This document shows, piece by piece, positions 15,913 through 23,497 of a stretch of DNA of 28,726 nt. This DNA comes from SZUA-76 sp945787585 (GTDB taxonomy: Bacteria; Pseudomonadota; Gammaproteobacteria; SZUA-140): the NCBI GenBank assembly GCA_947258425.1, contig CAMYIG010000014.1:1-28726 (forward strand). The letters are read 5' to 3'. Numbering within the stretch: the first letter of the stretch is position 1; each line of letters opens with the position of its first letter. Made by a program: the position numbers and the translations under genes. The notes beneath the pieces are model-generated. The model worked only from the letters and a program-made list of their open reading frames with translations. It ran no database searches and was not told the DNA's origin.

Positions 15913-17136
15913 ATGAATCCCGATTTATCCAGACTGCAATCCTACCCCTTCGAAAAACTGGCACAACTGAAGGCCGGGATCACCCCCGACAAGGGCTATC
16001 GCGCAATCAATCTGGCGATTGGTGAACCCAAACACAGCCCGCCCGCGTTTGTCACCGACGCGATCATCGACCACCTGCACGGGCTCGCCAACTATCCGCT
16101 CACCAAAGGCACGCCCGCACTGCGTGAGACGATTGCCACCTGGTTGATGCAACGCTTTTCACTGCCGGCCGCGAGCGTCGATGCAGAGCGCCATGTGCTG
16201 CCGGTCAACGGCACCCGCGAGGCACTGTTCGCCTTTGCGCAGGCCGTCGTCGACCGCAGCCAACCCCAACCGCTAGTGATGATGCCGAATCCGTTCTATC
16301 AGATCTATGAGGGGGCGGCGTTACTCGCCGGTGCCGAGCCGTGGTTCATCAACACTACCGCCGCGAGCGACTGGCTGCCCGATTTCGACAGCGTCCCGGC
16401 CGAGGCGTGGCAGCACTGCCAGCTGCTCTATCTCTGCTCCCCCGGCAATCCGACCGGGGCAGTGATCAACGCTGCAACACTGGCCAAACTGATTGAGCTG
16501 GCGGAAAAATATGATTTCATCATCGCCTCCGATGAATGCTACTCCGAGCTCTATTTCGACGAAGCAAATCCGCCGGTGGGGCTGCTGCAAGTCGCTGCAC
16601 AAATCGGTAACAGCGATTACAGGCGCTGCATGGTGTTTCACAGTCTCTCAAAACGTTCCAATCTACCCGGCATGCGCTCTGGGTTTGTGGCAGGTGATGC
16701 CGCGCTGATTAAGGAATTCCTGCTCTACCGCACCTACCAGGGCTGTGCGATGTCGCCCTATATTCAGAGCGCCAGCATCACGGCGTGGCAAGATGAAAAA
16801 CATGTGGTTGAAAACCGCACACAATACCGGGAAAAGTTTGCAGTCGTCCTTGATATACTGAACACTGTCACTGAGGCTACCCACCCGGCCGCCAGTTTTT
16901 ACCTCTGGCTTAAAATACCCGAACGCTTTACCGCTAATGGGGCAGGGGGGGATACTGAATTTGCGCAGCAGCTGTTCGCCCAGAAAAATATCAACCTGCT
17001 GCCCGGCAGTTATCTGTCGCGCGAGGCGCACGGCATCAACCCCGGCAGTGGCTACGTACGTATTGCGCTCGTTGCACCGCTCGATGAATGCATCGAGGCG
17101 GCCCAGCGCATCAAAGATTTCATTATTAACACTTAA
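15913..17136 (+). CDS. dapC: Succinyldiaminopimelate transaminase
   Basis: A PLP-dependent class I/II aminotransferase that converts N-succinyl-2-amino-6-ketopimelate to N-succinyl-LL-diaminopimelate. At 407 residues it is the usual length. Markers: NLAIGEPKHSPP at 33-44, YPLTKGTPALRE at 61-72, NGTREALFA near 99, SPGNPTG at 176-182, SDECYSELYF at 206-215, and HSLSKRSNLPGMRSGF at 243-258 with Lys247 as the Schiff-base lysine; Arg255 and a later Arg in YVRIAL bind PLP phosphate and substrate carboxylate. The assignment to DapC rather than another aminotransferase rests on the family pattern and on dapD and dapE directly downstream. It opens the diaminopimelate operon; dapD follows after 32 bases. 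Confidence 0.94.
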   Translation: MNPDLSRLQSYPFEKLAQLKAGITPDKGYRAINLAIGEPKHSPPAFVTDAIIDHLHGLANYPLTKGTPALRETIATWLMQRFSLPAASVDAERHVLPVNGTREALFAFAQAVVDRSQPQPLVMMPNPFYQIYEGAALLAGAEPWFINTTAASDWLPDFDSVPAEAWQHCQLLYLCSPGNPTGAVINAATLAKLIELAEKYDFIIASDECYSELYFDEANPPVGLLQVAAQIGNSDYRRCMVFHSLSKRSNLPGMRSGFVAGDAALIKEFLLYRTYQGCAMSPYIQSASITAWQDEKHVVENRTQYREKFAVVLDILNTVTEATHPAASFYLWLKIPERFTANGAGGDTEFAQQLFAQKNINLLPGSYLSREAHGINPGSGYVRIALVAPLDECIEAAQRIKDFIINT

Positions 17137-17168
17137 CAAATAGTTTATTAACGGAGAAATAAAGCACC

Positions 17169-17990
17169 ATGAGTGATCTACAAGCCATCATCGAAAAAGC
17201 CTTTGAAAACCGCGCCGAAATCAATCCGCGTAACGTCGATACGCTGGTAAAAGAGGCGGTGAACGACGCACTGGCACAGCTGGATAACGGCAGCCTGCGA
17301 GTCGCAGAAAAACAAGATGGTGAGTGGGTGGTGAATCAATGGCTGAAGAAGGCAGTACTGCTTTCATTCCGCATCGAAGATAACGCATTCATGAAGGGTG
17401 GCTTCACCAACTACTACGACAAGGTGCAGTCAAAGTACGCCGACTACAACTCTCGTGACTTCCGCGAATCCGGTGTGCGCGTGGTGCCACCGGCCACTGC
17501 ACGTCGCGGTTCTTACATCGCGCCCAATGTGGTGTTGATGCCGTCATACGTCAACATCGGTGCCTATGTTGATAGCGGCACCATGGTCGATGCGTGGGCA
17601 ACCGTCGGATCATGCGCACAGATCGGTAAAAACGTTCATCTCTCGGGTGGCGTGGGCATCGGCGGCGTACTGGAACCATTGCAGGCCAACCCCACCATCA
17701 TCGAAGATAACTGTTTCATCGGCGCACGTTCGGAGATCGTTGAAGGGGTTGTAGTGGAAGAGAACGCCGTCATTTCAATGGGCGTCTACATCGGACAGAG
17801 CACCAAGATCTACAACCGCATGACCGGCGAAATCACCTTTGGTCGCGTGCCCACCGGTGCCGTCGTTGTACCGGGCAACCTGCCAGCCAAAGATGGTTCA
17901 CACAGCCTCTACTGCGCGGTAATCATCAAACAGGTCGATGAAAAGACCCGCAGCAAAGTAGGCATCAACGAACTGCTGCGCGAATCTTAA
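17169..17990 (+). CDS. dapD: 2,3,4,5-tetrahydropyridine-2,6-dicarboxylate N-succinyltransferase
   Basis: Succinyl-CoA-dependent acylation of tetrahydrodipicolinate, the first step of the succinylase branch to diaminopimelate and lysine. The 273-residue protein has the expected length and a left-handed beta-helix built from hexapeptide repeats over about residues 105-235. Asp141 (MVDAWATVGSCAQIG) and Glu189 (GARSEIVEG) fall exactly where the catalytic residues of the Escherichia coli enzyme lie. The C-terminal YCAVIIKQVDEKTRSK is also typical. GGAG lies 12 bases before the ATG. It is placed between dapC and the yffB-dapE pair, so the whole pathway segment is cotranscribed. Confidence 0.97.
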   Translation: MSDLQAIIEKAFENRAEINPRNVDTLVKEAVNDALAQLDNGSLRVAEKQDGEWVVNQWLKKAVLLSFRIEDNAFMKGGFTNYYDKVQSKYADYNSRDFRESGVRVVPPATARRGSYIAPNVVLMPSYVNIGAYVDSGTMVDAWATVGSCAQIGKNVHLSGGVGIGGVLEPLQANPTIIEDNCFIGARSEIVEGVVVEENAVISMGVYIGQSTKIYNRMTGEITFGRVPTGAVVVPGNLPAKDGSHSLYCAVIIKQVDEKTRSKVGINELLRES

Positions 17991-17998
17991 GCCCCACG

Positions 17999-18343
17999 AT
18001 GATTACACTCTACGGCATCAAAAATTGCGACACCGTCAGAAAAGCGTGCAAGTGGCTCGACGCCAACGGTGTCGAATACCACTTTCACGATTTTCGCAAA
18101 GATGGGCTGACAGCAACGAAGGCCAAAACATGGGCAGGTGTGGTCGACTGGGAGCTGCTACTCAATCGTCGCGGCATGACGTGGCGCAAGCTCAGCGATG
18201 ACGACAAGGCCGACATCAACAAAGGTAAGGCGCTCAAATTGATGGTCGCAGAACCAACATTGATCAAACGGCCTGTCGTTGAATACGGCGCGGCAGTGAT
18301 GGTCGGCTTCGATGAAAACAATTACGCAGCGGAACTACTCTAA
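17999..18343 (+). CDS. yffB: ArsC/Spx-family protein (YffB-like)
   Basis: A 114-residue thioredoxin-fold protein of the arsenate-reductase-like family. The N-terminal active-site region reads LYGIKNCDTVRKACKWLD with Cys10 as the key cysteine and Cys17 nearby; HDFRKDG near 30, LLNRRGMTWRKL near 54 and IKRPVVEYG near 88 are family hallmarks. In Escherichia coli yffB also lies next to dapE, which supports the name. True arsenate reductase activity is not implied; YffB-type proteins are proposed to be glutathione-dependent thiol reductases. The gene begins 8 bases after dapD and ends 2 bases before dapE, so it is deep within the operon. No ribosome-binding site is evident, consistent with coupled translation. 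Confidence 0.9.
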   Translation: MITLYGIKNCDTVRKACKWLDANGVEYHFHDFRKDGLTATKAKTWAGVVDWELLLNRRGMTWRKLSDDDKADINKGKALKLMVAEPTLIKRPVVEYGAAVMVGFDENNYAAELL

Positions 18344-18345
18344 CC

Positions 18346-19485
18346 ATGTCAGCGACTTTTGAACTTACCTGTGACCTGATCTCACGCGCTTCGGTCACCC
18401 CCGAAGACGAAGGGTGTCAGGCTGTGATGATCGCGCGCCTTGAGGCGATCGGCTTTACCATCGAACGGCTACGCTTTGATGATGTCGATAATTTCTGGGC
18501 GCGCCGGGGTAATCAAGCGCCGGTGTTTGCCTTTGCCGGCCATACCGATGTGGTGCCGACCGGCCCGCGCGAACAGTGGCAATCCGACCCCTTTAAACCT
18601 GAAGTACGTGACGGCATGCTCTATGGGCGTGGTGCCGCCGACATGAAAGGCAGCCTGGCCGCGATGGTCACCGCGTGCGAACGCTTTGTCGCAGAACATC
18701 CAGATCATCACGGCTCAATCGCCTTCCTGATCACCAGCGATGAAGAAGGCCCCAGCATCAACGGTACCGTGAAAGTAGTGGAGCATCTGGAAGCGCGCGG
18801 TGAGAAGATCGACTGGTGCCTGGTGGGCGAACCCACCAGCGCTGAGAAACTCGGCGATGTAATCAAAAATGGCCGCCGTGGCTCACTGGGCTGCAAGTTA
18901 ACCGTTCACGGTGTACAGGGCCATATCGCCTATCCACAGCTGGCGAAAAATCCTATTCATCTCTTTGCACCCGCACTCACAGCGCTTTGTGCGATTGAAT
19001 GGGATCGCGGCAACGACTACTTTCCGGCGACCTCATTTCAGGTCTCCAATATCAACGGTGGTACCGGTGCGACCAATGTAATCCCCGGCGATCTGGAGGT
19101 GATCTTCAACTTCCGCTTCTCTACCGAAGTCACCGAACAGCAGTTGCGCGATGGCGTTGAGGCGGTATTGGATCAGCATCAGCTCAACTACACCATCCAC
19201 TGGACGCTCTCCGGCCACCCTTTTTTGACCCCACCCGGCACGCTGGTGAATGCTACCATCGCCGCCATCAACCACGTAACTGGAATCGATGCCGAACTCT
19301 CCACCAGTGGCGGCACCTCTGATGGTCGATTTATTGCGCCTACGGGTAGCCAGGTGATTGAACTGGGGCCGTTAAATGCCACCATCCATAAAATCGATGA
19401 ATGCGTTTGCGCTAAAGATCTCCACCAATTGTCAGCTATATATGAGAATATACTCTTAAACTTACTAGGCACTGATAATGCGTAA
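18346..19485 (+). CDS. dapE: Succinyl-diaminopimelate desuccinylase
   Basis: A dizinc peptidase-family (M20) hydrolase releasing succinate from N-succinyl-LL-diaminopimelate. The 379 residues cover the full length. The metal and catalytic residues are all visible: His66 and Asp68 (FAGHTDVVPTGP), Asp99 (GRGAADMKGS), catalytic base Glu133 with Glu134 (TSDEEGPSINGT), Glu162 (VGEPTS) and His348 (NATIHKIDECV). These positions are one residue off the Haemophilus influenzae enzyme. HGVQGHIAYPQLAKNP near 188 and TGATNVIPG near 240 are dimerisation-domain markers. It starts two bases after yffB. A PilZ gene follows after 12 bases and probably shares the transcript. Confidence 0.97.
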   Translation: MSATFELTCDLISRASVTPEDEGCQAVMIARLEAIGFTIERLRFDDVDNFWARRGNQAPVFAFAGHTDVVPTGPREQWQSDPFKPEVRDGMLYGRGAADMKGSLAAMVTACERFVAEHPDHHGSIAFLITSDEEGPSINGTVKVVEHLEARGEKIDWCLVGEPTSAEKLGDVIKNGRRGSLGCKLTVHGVQGHIAYPQLAKNPIHLFAPALTALCAIEWDRGNDYFPATSFQVSNINGGTGATNVIPGDLEVIFNFRFSTEVTEQQLRDGVEAVLDQHQLNYTIHWTLSGHPFLTPPGTLVNATIAAINHVTGIDAELSTSGGTSDGRFIAPTGSQVIELGPLNATIHKIDECVCAKDLHQLSAIYENILLNLLGTDNA

Positions 19486-19497
19486 GGAAATACCCTC

Positions 19498-19872
19498 ATG
19501 AACGATGATACCTCAGAAGAAAAACGTCGCTTTACCCGCGTTGACTTTGATGCCACCACCACTGTCAGCGACAACAGCGGTGGTCACTGGCTCACTCAGC
19601 TCATCGATATATCACTTAACGGGGTATTACTAGAACGCCCTGACGCGTGGCAAGGCAACATTGATGATGCATATAAAATAGAAGTTCAGCTTAATAATGA
19701 TATCACTATCGCTATGAACGTCACGGTTGCCCATATTGAAAAAACCCAGGTCGGCTTTCGCTGTGAACATATCGACTTCGATAGCATTTCGCATCTACGT
19801 CGCTTAATGGAGCTCAATCTCGGTGACGCCACGTCGATTAACCGTGAGCTATCAATGCTCGGTGAGAATTAA
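19498..19872 (+). CDS. PilZ-domain cyclic-di-GMP-binding protein
   Basis: A 124-residue, single-domain cytoplasmic protein. The two c-di-GMP-binding signatures are present: RRFTR at 10-14 (the RxxxR motif) and DISLNG at 37-42 (the D/NxSxxG motif). The remaining beta-barrel pattern, ending in the helix SHLRRLMELN, matches stand-alone PilZ proteins. AAGGA nine bases upstream gives it its own good ribosome-binding site. It sits 12 bases after dapE, so may be the last gene of the lysine operon, though the functional link to lysine synthesis is unclear. It is the likely effector counterpart to the two GGDEF proteins in this window, but nothing in the sequence shows direct pairing. Confidence 0.92.
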   Translation: MNDDTSEEKRRFTRVDFDATTTVSDNSGGHWLTQLIDISLNGVLLERPDAWQGNIDDAYKIEVQLNNDITIAMNVTVAHIEKTQVGFRCEHIDFDSISHLRRLMELNLGDATSINRELSMLGEN

Positions 19873-19943
19873 CCACGCGACTGGTTCCAACTCCCCCCCC
19901 ACCATTTCAGTACAGCTTTATCACTAGCGCAAAAATGCGTTAA

Positions 19944-20408
19944 CTACTCTGCCAATCCCTGCTCGACACGATGACGTGCCTTGATGAAGTCTTCATGCGA
20001 GACATGAATTAGATCTGCAATCTTTCGCACTAGATATTCTTCGTGATGATCTTTCTGGGTATCGGCAAAGGCGACACGCCACAACATTTCAACCACACGC
20101 TGCTTCTGCGGCTGCGTGAATGATTGATCCACCATACGGGTAAAATCATACAGACAGGCGGCATTATCGACCTCGGCCTCGGCCAGCACCGCAAGTTCAT
20201 TCGCCTCACTTTCACTGATCGCAAACAGCTCACGCAGCACACTATCAACGGCGCTACGTTCATCATCCGTCACTTCAAAATCAGCGCGCGTCATCTCAAT
20301 CATCAACGCCGCAGTCGCGAGACGCAACGACTGCTCATCGCTATCGCTTTCACTTTCCATGGCGGATTGAATGCGTGCTTCAAAAAATTGCTTCATGTTT
20401 TTAAACAT
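19944..20408 (-). CDS. TerB-family protein
   Basis: A 154-residue, all-helical, acidic protein of the TerB-like family (Pfam TerB). Recognisable parts are LRLATAALMIEMTRADFEVTDDER (about 28-51, here split by position), a central helix pair, and VEMLWRVAFADTQKDHHEE with VRKIADLIHVSHEDFIKARH near the C-terminus. Despite the name, such chromosomal single-domain proteins have no proven role in tellurite resistance; a metal- or membrane-linked stress role has been proposed for the family. GAGGTGA seven bases before the ATG is an excellent ribosome-binding site. The ATG shares one base with the dnaQ stop (TAATG), so the two are coupled, with this gene last in a four-gene operon. No signal peptide or membrane helix is seen. 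Confidence 0.82.
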   Translation of the reverse strand: MFKNMKQFFEARIQSAMESESDSDEQSLRLATAALMIEMTRADFEVTDDERSAVDSVLRELFAISESEANELAVLAEAEVDNAACLYDFTRMVDQSFTQPQKQRVVEMLWRVAFADTQKDHHEEYLVRKIADLIHVSHEDFIKARHRVEQGLAE

Positions 20409-21139
20409 TACAGATTCACCTCGTCGATATTGCCCTCAAGCTGTCGCCACACACAACGGCCGCCCTGTTTTTCAATCGCAGCCAGTCGCCCCTCATGCGC
20501 CGCCATTTCATCGTTACTGGCAGGCACTACCTTAAGCGCACCCGATATCAGCTGCACGCGTCTGATCGCCTGCGCCTTGCTGCCACTCGCATTCTCTTCC
20601 CCCCCCAGTAACAGGTTGCGCTGACCGCCTGTCATCATCAAATAGACATCGGCGAGGATCTCCGCATCGAGCAGCGCGCCATGTAGCGTACGCTGAGTGT
20701 TATCGATATCGTAACGCTTACACAGCGCATCAAGACTATTGCGCTGTCCGGGGTGCATTCTGCGCGCGAGCGCCAGTGTGTCGAGGATGCCGCAGAAGGT
20801 TTCCAGCAGATCGTGTGTGCGGCTCAGCAGGCGAAATTCATTATTGATGAAGCCCACATCGAACGGCGCATTATGAATTACCAGTTCCGCGCCCTTAATG
20901 AATTCGATAAAATCTGCCGCGACATCACTGAAACGTGGTTTATCGACCAGAAATTCATTGGTGATGCCGTGTACTTCAATCGCGCCCGCATCGATCTCAC
21001 GATCGGGTTGCAGGTACTGGTGATAATGACGCCCGGTGAGGCGTCTGCCGATCACTTCAACACAACCGATCTCGATAATACGATGGCCCTGTTTAGGCTC
21101 GAGGCCAGTGGTTTCGGTATCCAGTATGATTTGCCGCAT
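20408..21139 (-). CDS. dnaQ: DNA polymerase III epsilon subunit (3'-5' proofreading exonuclease)
   Basis: Proofreading exonuclease of the replicative polymerase. Numbered from the ATG at 21139 (243 residues), the DEDDh active site is complete: Asp7 and Glu9 (LDTETTG), Asp94 (HNAPFDVGF), His153 and Asp158 (LHGALLDAEILADVY). After the exonuclease domain comes TGGQRNLLLG near 169-178, at the place of the clamp-binding motif of Escherichia coli epsilon, followed by a C-terminal tail that normally binds the alpha subunit. An in-frame TTG two codons upstream is an alternative start. The gene lies on the same strand as rnhA, 38 bases downstream of it, not divergent as in Escherichia coli. Confidence 0.96.
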   Translation of the reverse strand: MRQIILDTETTGLEPKQGHRIIEIGCVEVIGRRLTGRHYHQYLQPDREIDAGAIEVHGITNEFLVDKPRFSDVAADFIEFIKGAELVIHNAPFDVGFINNEFRLLSRTHDLLETFCGILDTLALARRMHPGQRNSLDALCKRYDIDNTQRTLHGALLDAEILADVYLMMTGGQRNLLLGGEENASGSKAQAIRRVQLISGALKVVPASNDEMAAHEGRLAAIEKQGGRCVWRQLEGNIDEVNL

Positions 21140-21177
21140 ATTCAATATTTACTCTGCTAAGGTTGTTTCAGTTGAGG

Positions 21178-21645
21178 TTAGGCATGGGCCTGCATCTCAT
21201 CAATCGCCCGGTTGGCGAGCACATCCGCCACCTCATTTTCACGATGACCGGTATGGCCGCGCACCCAGTGCCATTCAACCTCATGTGCCGCGCACGCCGC
21301 ATCCAGTTCACGCCATAGGTCTTCATTCTTCACCGGTTTCTTTGCCGCGGTCTTCCACCCGCGCCGCTTCCAGTTACTAATCCACTCGGTAATGCCCTGC
21401 CGCACATACTGCGAATCAGTGGTGAGGCTCACCCGACATGGGCGCTTTAACGCCTGCAACCCCTTGATTGCCGCCATCAGCTCCATGCGGTTATTGGTGG
21501 TGTGCGGCTCGGCACCATAAAGCGATTTTTCCTTTCCCTGAACACGCATCAACACCCCCCAGCCACCCGGTCCGGGGTTGCCACGGCATGCGCCATCGGT
21601 AAAAATTTCTACTGTTGCCTCTGAAGCTGTTGTCTCGCTACTCAC
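21178..21645 (-). CDS. rnhA: Ribonuclease HI
   Basis: Degrades the RNA strand of RNA-DNA hybrids. The active-site carboxylates are all visible, numbered from the chosen start: Asp17 (FTDGACRGNPGPGGWG), Glu55 (NNRMEL), Asp77 (TTDSQY) and Asp141 (NEVADVLA), plus the mobile His131 (VRGHTGH). The basic handle (WKRRGWKTAAKKPVKN) is present. The frame is open to an ATG at 21690, but the GTG at 21645 is preferred: AGGA lies six bases upstream, the product is then 155 residues, the same length as Escherichia coli RNase HI, and the overlap with the upstream methyltransferase falls to 8 bases. The neighbours yafS-like and dnaQ are the classical ones. Confidence 0.95.
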   Translation of the reverse strand: MSSETTASEATVEIFTDGACRGNPGPGGWGVLMRVQGKEKSLYGAEPHTTNNRMELMAAIKGLQALKRPCRVSLTTDSQYVRQGITEWISNWKRRGWKTAAKKPVKNEDLWRELDAACAAHEVEWHWVRGHTGHRENEVADVLANRAIDEMQAHA

Positions 21646-22489
21646 ATTTTTTCCTGTTAATGATTCGAAATTTTGTCTGCTGATGGGCACGTGATGAAGT
21701 ACTACCGGCCGAAGGTTTTCCGAAACGTGGATCCATCAGCCCGCCGTTAGGTCGCCAACGCGGCTTGATCGGTGTCATCGTGATGACACGCTTTTTACCC
21801 ACCACCAGAAAAGCCCCGCCCCAGAAGGGCCACCAACGTTCACCGGCGCGTTCCAGCACCTCAAGGCGTCGCATCACCCCTTCATTCTGTACCGGTGGCC
21901 GGAAAAAGAACCAGCGCGATAGTTCGTGATCAAATCCCAGCAGGGATAACCAGTCCCGCATGCGCCACGCGCTACGAAAGCGGCCACACCAGGGTGGCCC
22001 ACTACGGCTACGCAAAAAACGCCGAAACCCCCACCAGCTCCACGGGTTGAAGCCAATAATGACAACATGCCCCTCTGGCACCAGGATTCGATCCACCTCT
22101 CGCAGTACTTCGTGCGGGTTATATTCGAACTCCAGAATATGATGCAACACCACCACATCCACACTATCAGAATCGATCGGCAGTGCATCGGGCAAGCCAT
22201 TGAGCGCCACTAATGTCGTCGTTCCATCCGCATCGCCATCCACTACCACACGGTGCAGAATGCGACTGGCACTCAAGATATCTTCATTAAGCAAACACCC
22301 GACCTGTAGCAGGTGAAAGCCAAACAGATTGACCAGTACCTTATCGAGCTCTTCCTTTTCACGGGCGGCCAGCTGCTGTCCCAAAGGAAGTTGAAACCAG
22401 TCACGCAATGCCGCTTTCGCACGGCTTTCCACGCGTCCATTACCCTTTTGATTAGTTGGTTTATGTCTACTCACCATGCCGCTAAGCAT
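21638..22489 (-). CDS. SAM-dependent methyltransferase, YafS-like (Methyltransf_11 type)
   Basis: A 283-residue class I methyltransferase-like protein. The SAM-binding motif I is weak (LLQVGCLLNED near 60-70 in place of a typical DxGxGxG loop). Later motifs are clear: LPIDSDSVDVVVLHHILEF at 103-121, the DRILVPEGHVVIIGFNPWS segment at 133-151, and a Trp- and Arg-rich tail. The position upstream of rnhA and divergent from gloB equals that of Escherichia coli yafS, whose substrate is not established. The C-terminal 45 residues are polar and low in conservation signals. ATG at 22489 is tentative; a second ATG lies four codons later and neither has a well-placed ribosome-binding site. It is the first gene of the operon ending with the TerB-like gene. 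Confidence 0.85.
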   Translation of the reverse strand: MLSGMVSRHKPTNQKGNGRVESRAKAALRDWFQLPLGQQLAAREKEELDKVLVNLFGFHLLQVGCLLNEDILSASRILHRVVVDGDADGTTTLVALNGLPDALPIDSDSVDVVVLHHILEFEYNPHEVLREVDRILVPEGHVVIIGFNPWSWWGFRRFLRSRSGPPWCGRFRSAWRMRDWLSLLGFDHELSRWFFFRPPVQNEGVMRRLEVLERAGERWWPFWGGAFLVVGKKRVITMTPIKPRWRPNGGLMDPRFGKPSAGSTSSRAHQQTKFRIINRKKCE

Positions 22490-22593
22490 ACCCTGCTACC
22501 GATACACGATCTAGTGCGCTACCCGCTATAAATGCGCCATTAATACGCTGCGCCAATATTGACCCACAGATCAATTGCTGCCAGCATGAAACG

Positions 22594-23379
22594 ATGAAAC
22601 ATACCGTTGCCATCCCTGCCTTTGCAGACAATTACATCTGGCTGATGCCAGCCGCGCAGTCAAACGTCGTCATCGTCGATCCGGGTGACGAGCGCCCGGT
22701 ACTCAGTTACCTGAATGCAAACCACCTTACCCCTTTCGCCATCATCGTAACCCACCAGTGTCACGATCACGTCGATGGCATCAAGCCGATCCTTGCGCAG
22801 TACGATATCCCCGTCTATGGCCCTGCAACAGAGCGCATCCCCGGTATGACGCATCCGGTAAAACAGGGCGATCTCGTGACCATCGATAGCGCCACGCAGC
22901 TTCAGGTGCTCGACGTGCCCGGTCACACCGCAGGCCATGTCGCCTACTACCAGCCGGGCACACCGGGACAGCTCTTTTGTGGAGACACCCTTTTCAGCGC
23001 CGGGTGCGGGCGCCTACACACTCGCCTCTATGATGATATGTTCAAGTCGCTGCAAAAAATTGCGGCCCTGCCCGACGATACGCTGATCTACTGCGCCCAT
23101 GAATATACCCTCGCCAACCTCCAGTTTGCCGCCCACCTGGCGCCCGACAATAGCGATATTCAGGCAAAAATCGCGCAAACTCGCTCGATGCGCGTCGCAG
23201 GCAAAATCACCCTGCCATCATCCTTAGGTGATGAAAAAAAGATTAATCCATTTCTACGCTGCCATACCGCCGAAATCACCGCTGCAGCCACACGCTATGC
23301 CACCGACAATGGCTTACAGCCGCCGAGCAGTGCAGCGGCGGCATTCCGCATCATCAGAGACTGGAAAGACCGTTTTTGA
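22594..23379 (+). CDS. gloB: Hydroxyacylglutathione hydrolase (glyoxalase II)
   Basis: A metallo-beta-lactamase-fold thioesterase that hydrolyses S-lactoylglutathione to lactate and glutathione, completing methylglyoxal detoxification. The 261-residue length is typical. Metal ligands: His54, Asp58 and His59 in THQCHDHVDG, His111 in DVPGHTAGH, bridging Asp131 in FCGDTLFSAGCGR, and His169 in YCAHEYTLANLQFA. The standard THxHxDH motif is altered: the second His is Cys56. The glutathione-binding C-terminal region is present, with the family signature GDEKKINPFLR near 213-223. Divergent from the yafS-like gene with 104 bases between, and followed by mltD, as in many gammaproteobacteria. Overall conservation argues for a working enzyme, but the Cys needs confirmation. 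Confidence 0.93.
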   Translation: MKHTVAIPAFADNYIWLMPAAQSNVVIVDPGDERPVLSYLNANHLTPFAIIVTHQCHDHVDGIKPILAQYDIPVYGPATERIPGMTHPVKQGDLVTIDSATQLQVLDVPGHTAGHVAYYQPGTPGQLFCGDTLFSAGCGRLHTRLYDDMFKSLQKIAALPDDTLIYCAHEYTLANLQFAAHLAPDNSDIQAKIAQTRSMRVAGKITLPSSLGDEKKINPFLRCHTAEITAAATRYATDNGLQPPSSAAAAFRIIRDWKDRF

Positions 23380-23453
23380 GGAGGCCATCACGCTATGGCC
23401 ATATGAATTGGCTAAACATGCGTCAAATGTAACATTCATCTCAAGATCTCTCC

Positions 23454-23459
23454 TATAAT
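23454..23459 (+). promoter_or_regulatory. Putative -10 element of the mltD promoter
   Basis: A perfect TATAAT lies 38 bases before the mltD ATG. No good -35 hexamer is found 16-18 bases upstream (AACATT is the nearest), so the element is plausible but unproven. Confidence 0.35.
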
Positions 23460-23497
23460 GGCCGATTCAATGACATTAGGAACAGCTGAGTTTAGTC

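Noticed and set aside
17999..18343. Arsenate reductase function for the ArsC-family protein
   Set aside because: The motif and dapE neighbour fit the YffB subgroup, and no arsenic-resistance genes are present.
19893..19900. Run of eight C residues after the PilZ gene, a possible slippage (phase-variation) tract
   Set aside because: It lies outside any coding frame and away from an obvious promoter, so there is no visible switch it could drive.
19944..20408. Tellurite-resistance function for the TerB-like protein
   Set aside because: There are no other ter genes nearby and the gene is coupled to dnaQ; the family name alone does not support that role.
21646..21690. N-terminal extension of RNase HI from an ATG at 21690
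   Set aside because: It overlaps the methyltransferase reading frame by 53 bases and lacks the ribosome-binding site that the GTG at 21645 has; the product would exceed the usual length.
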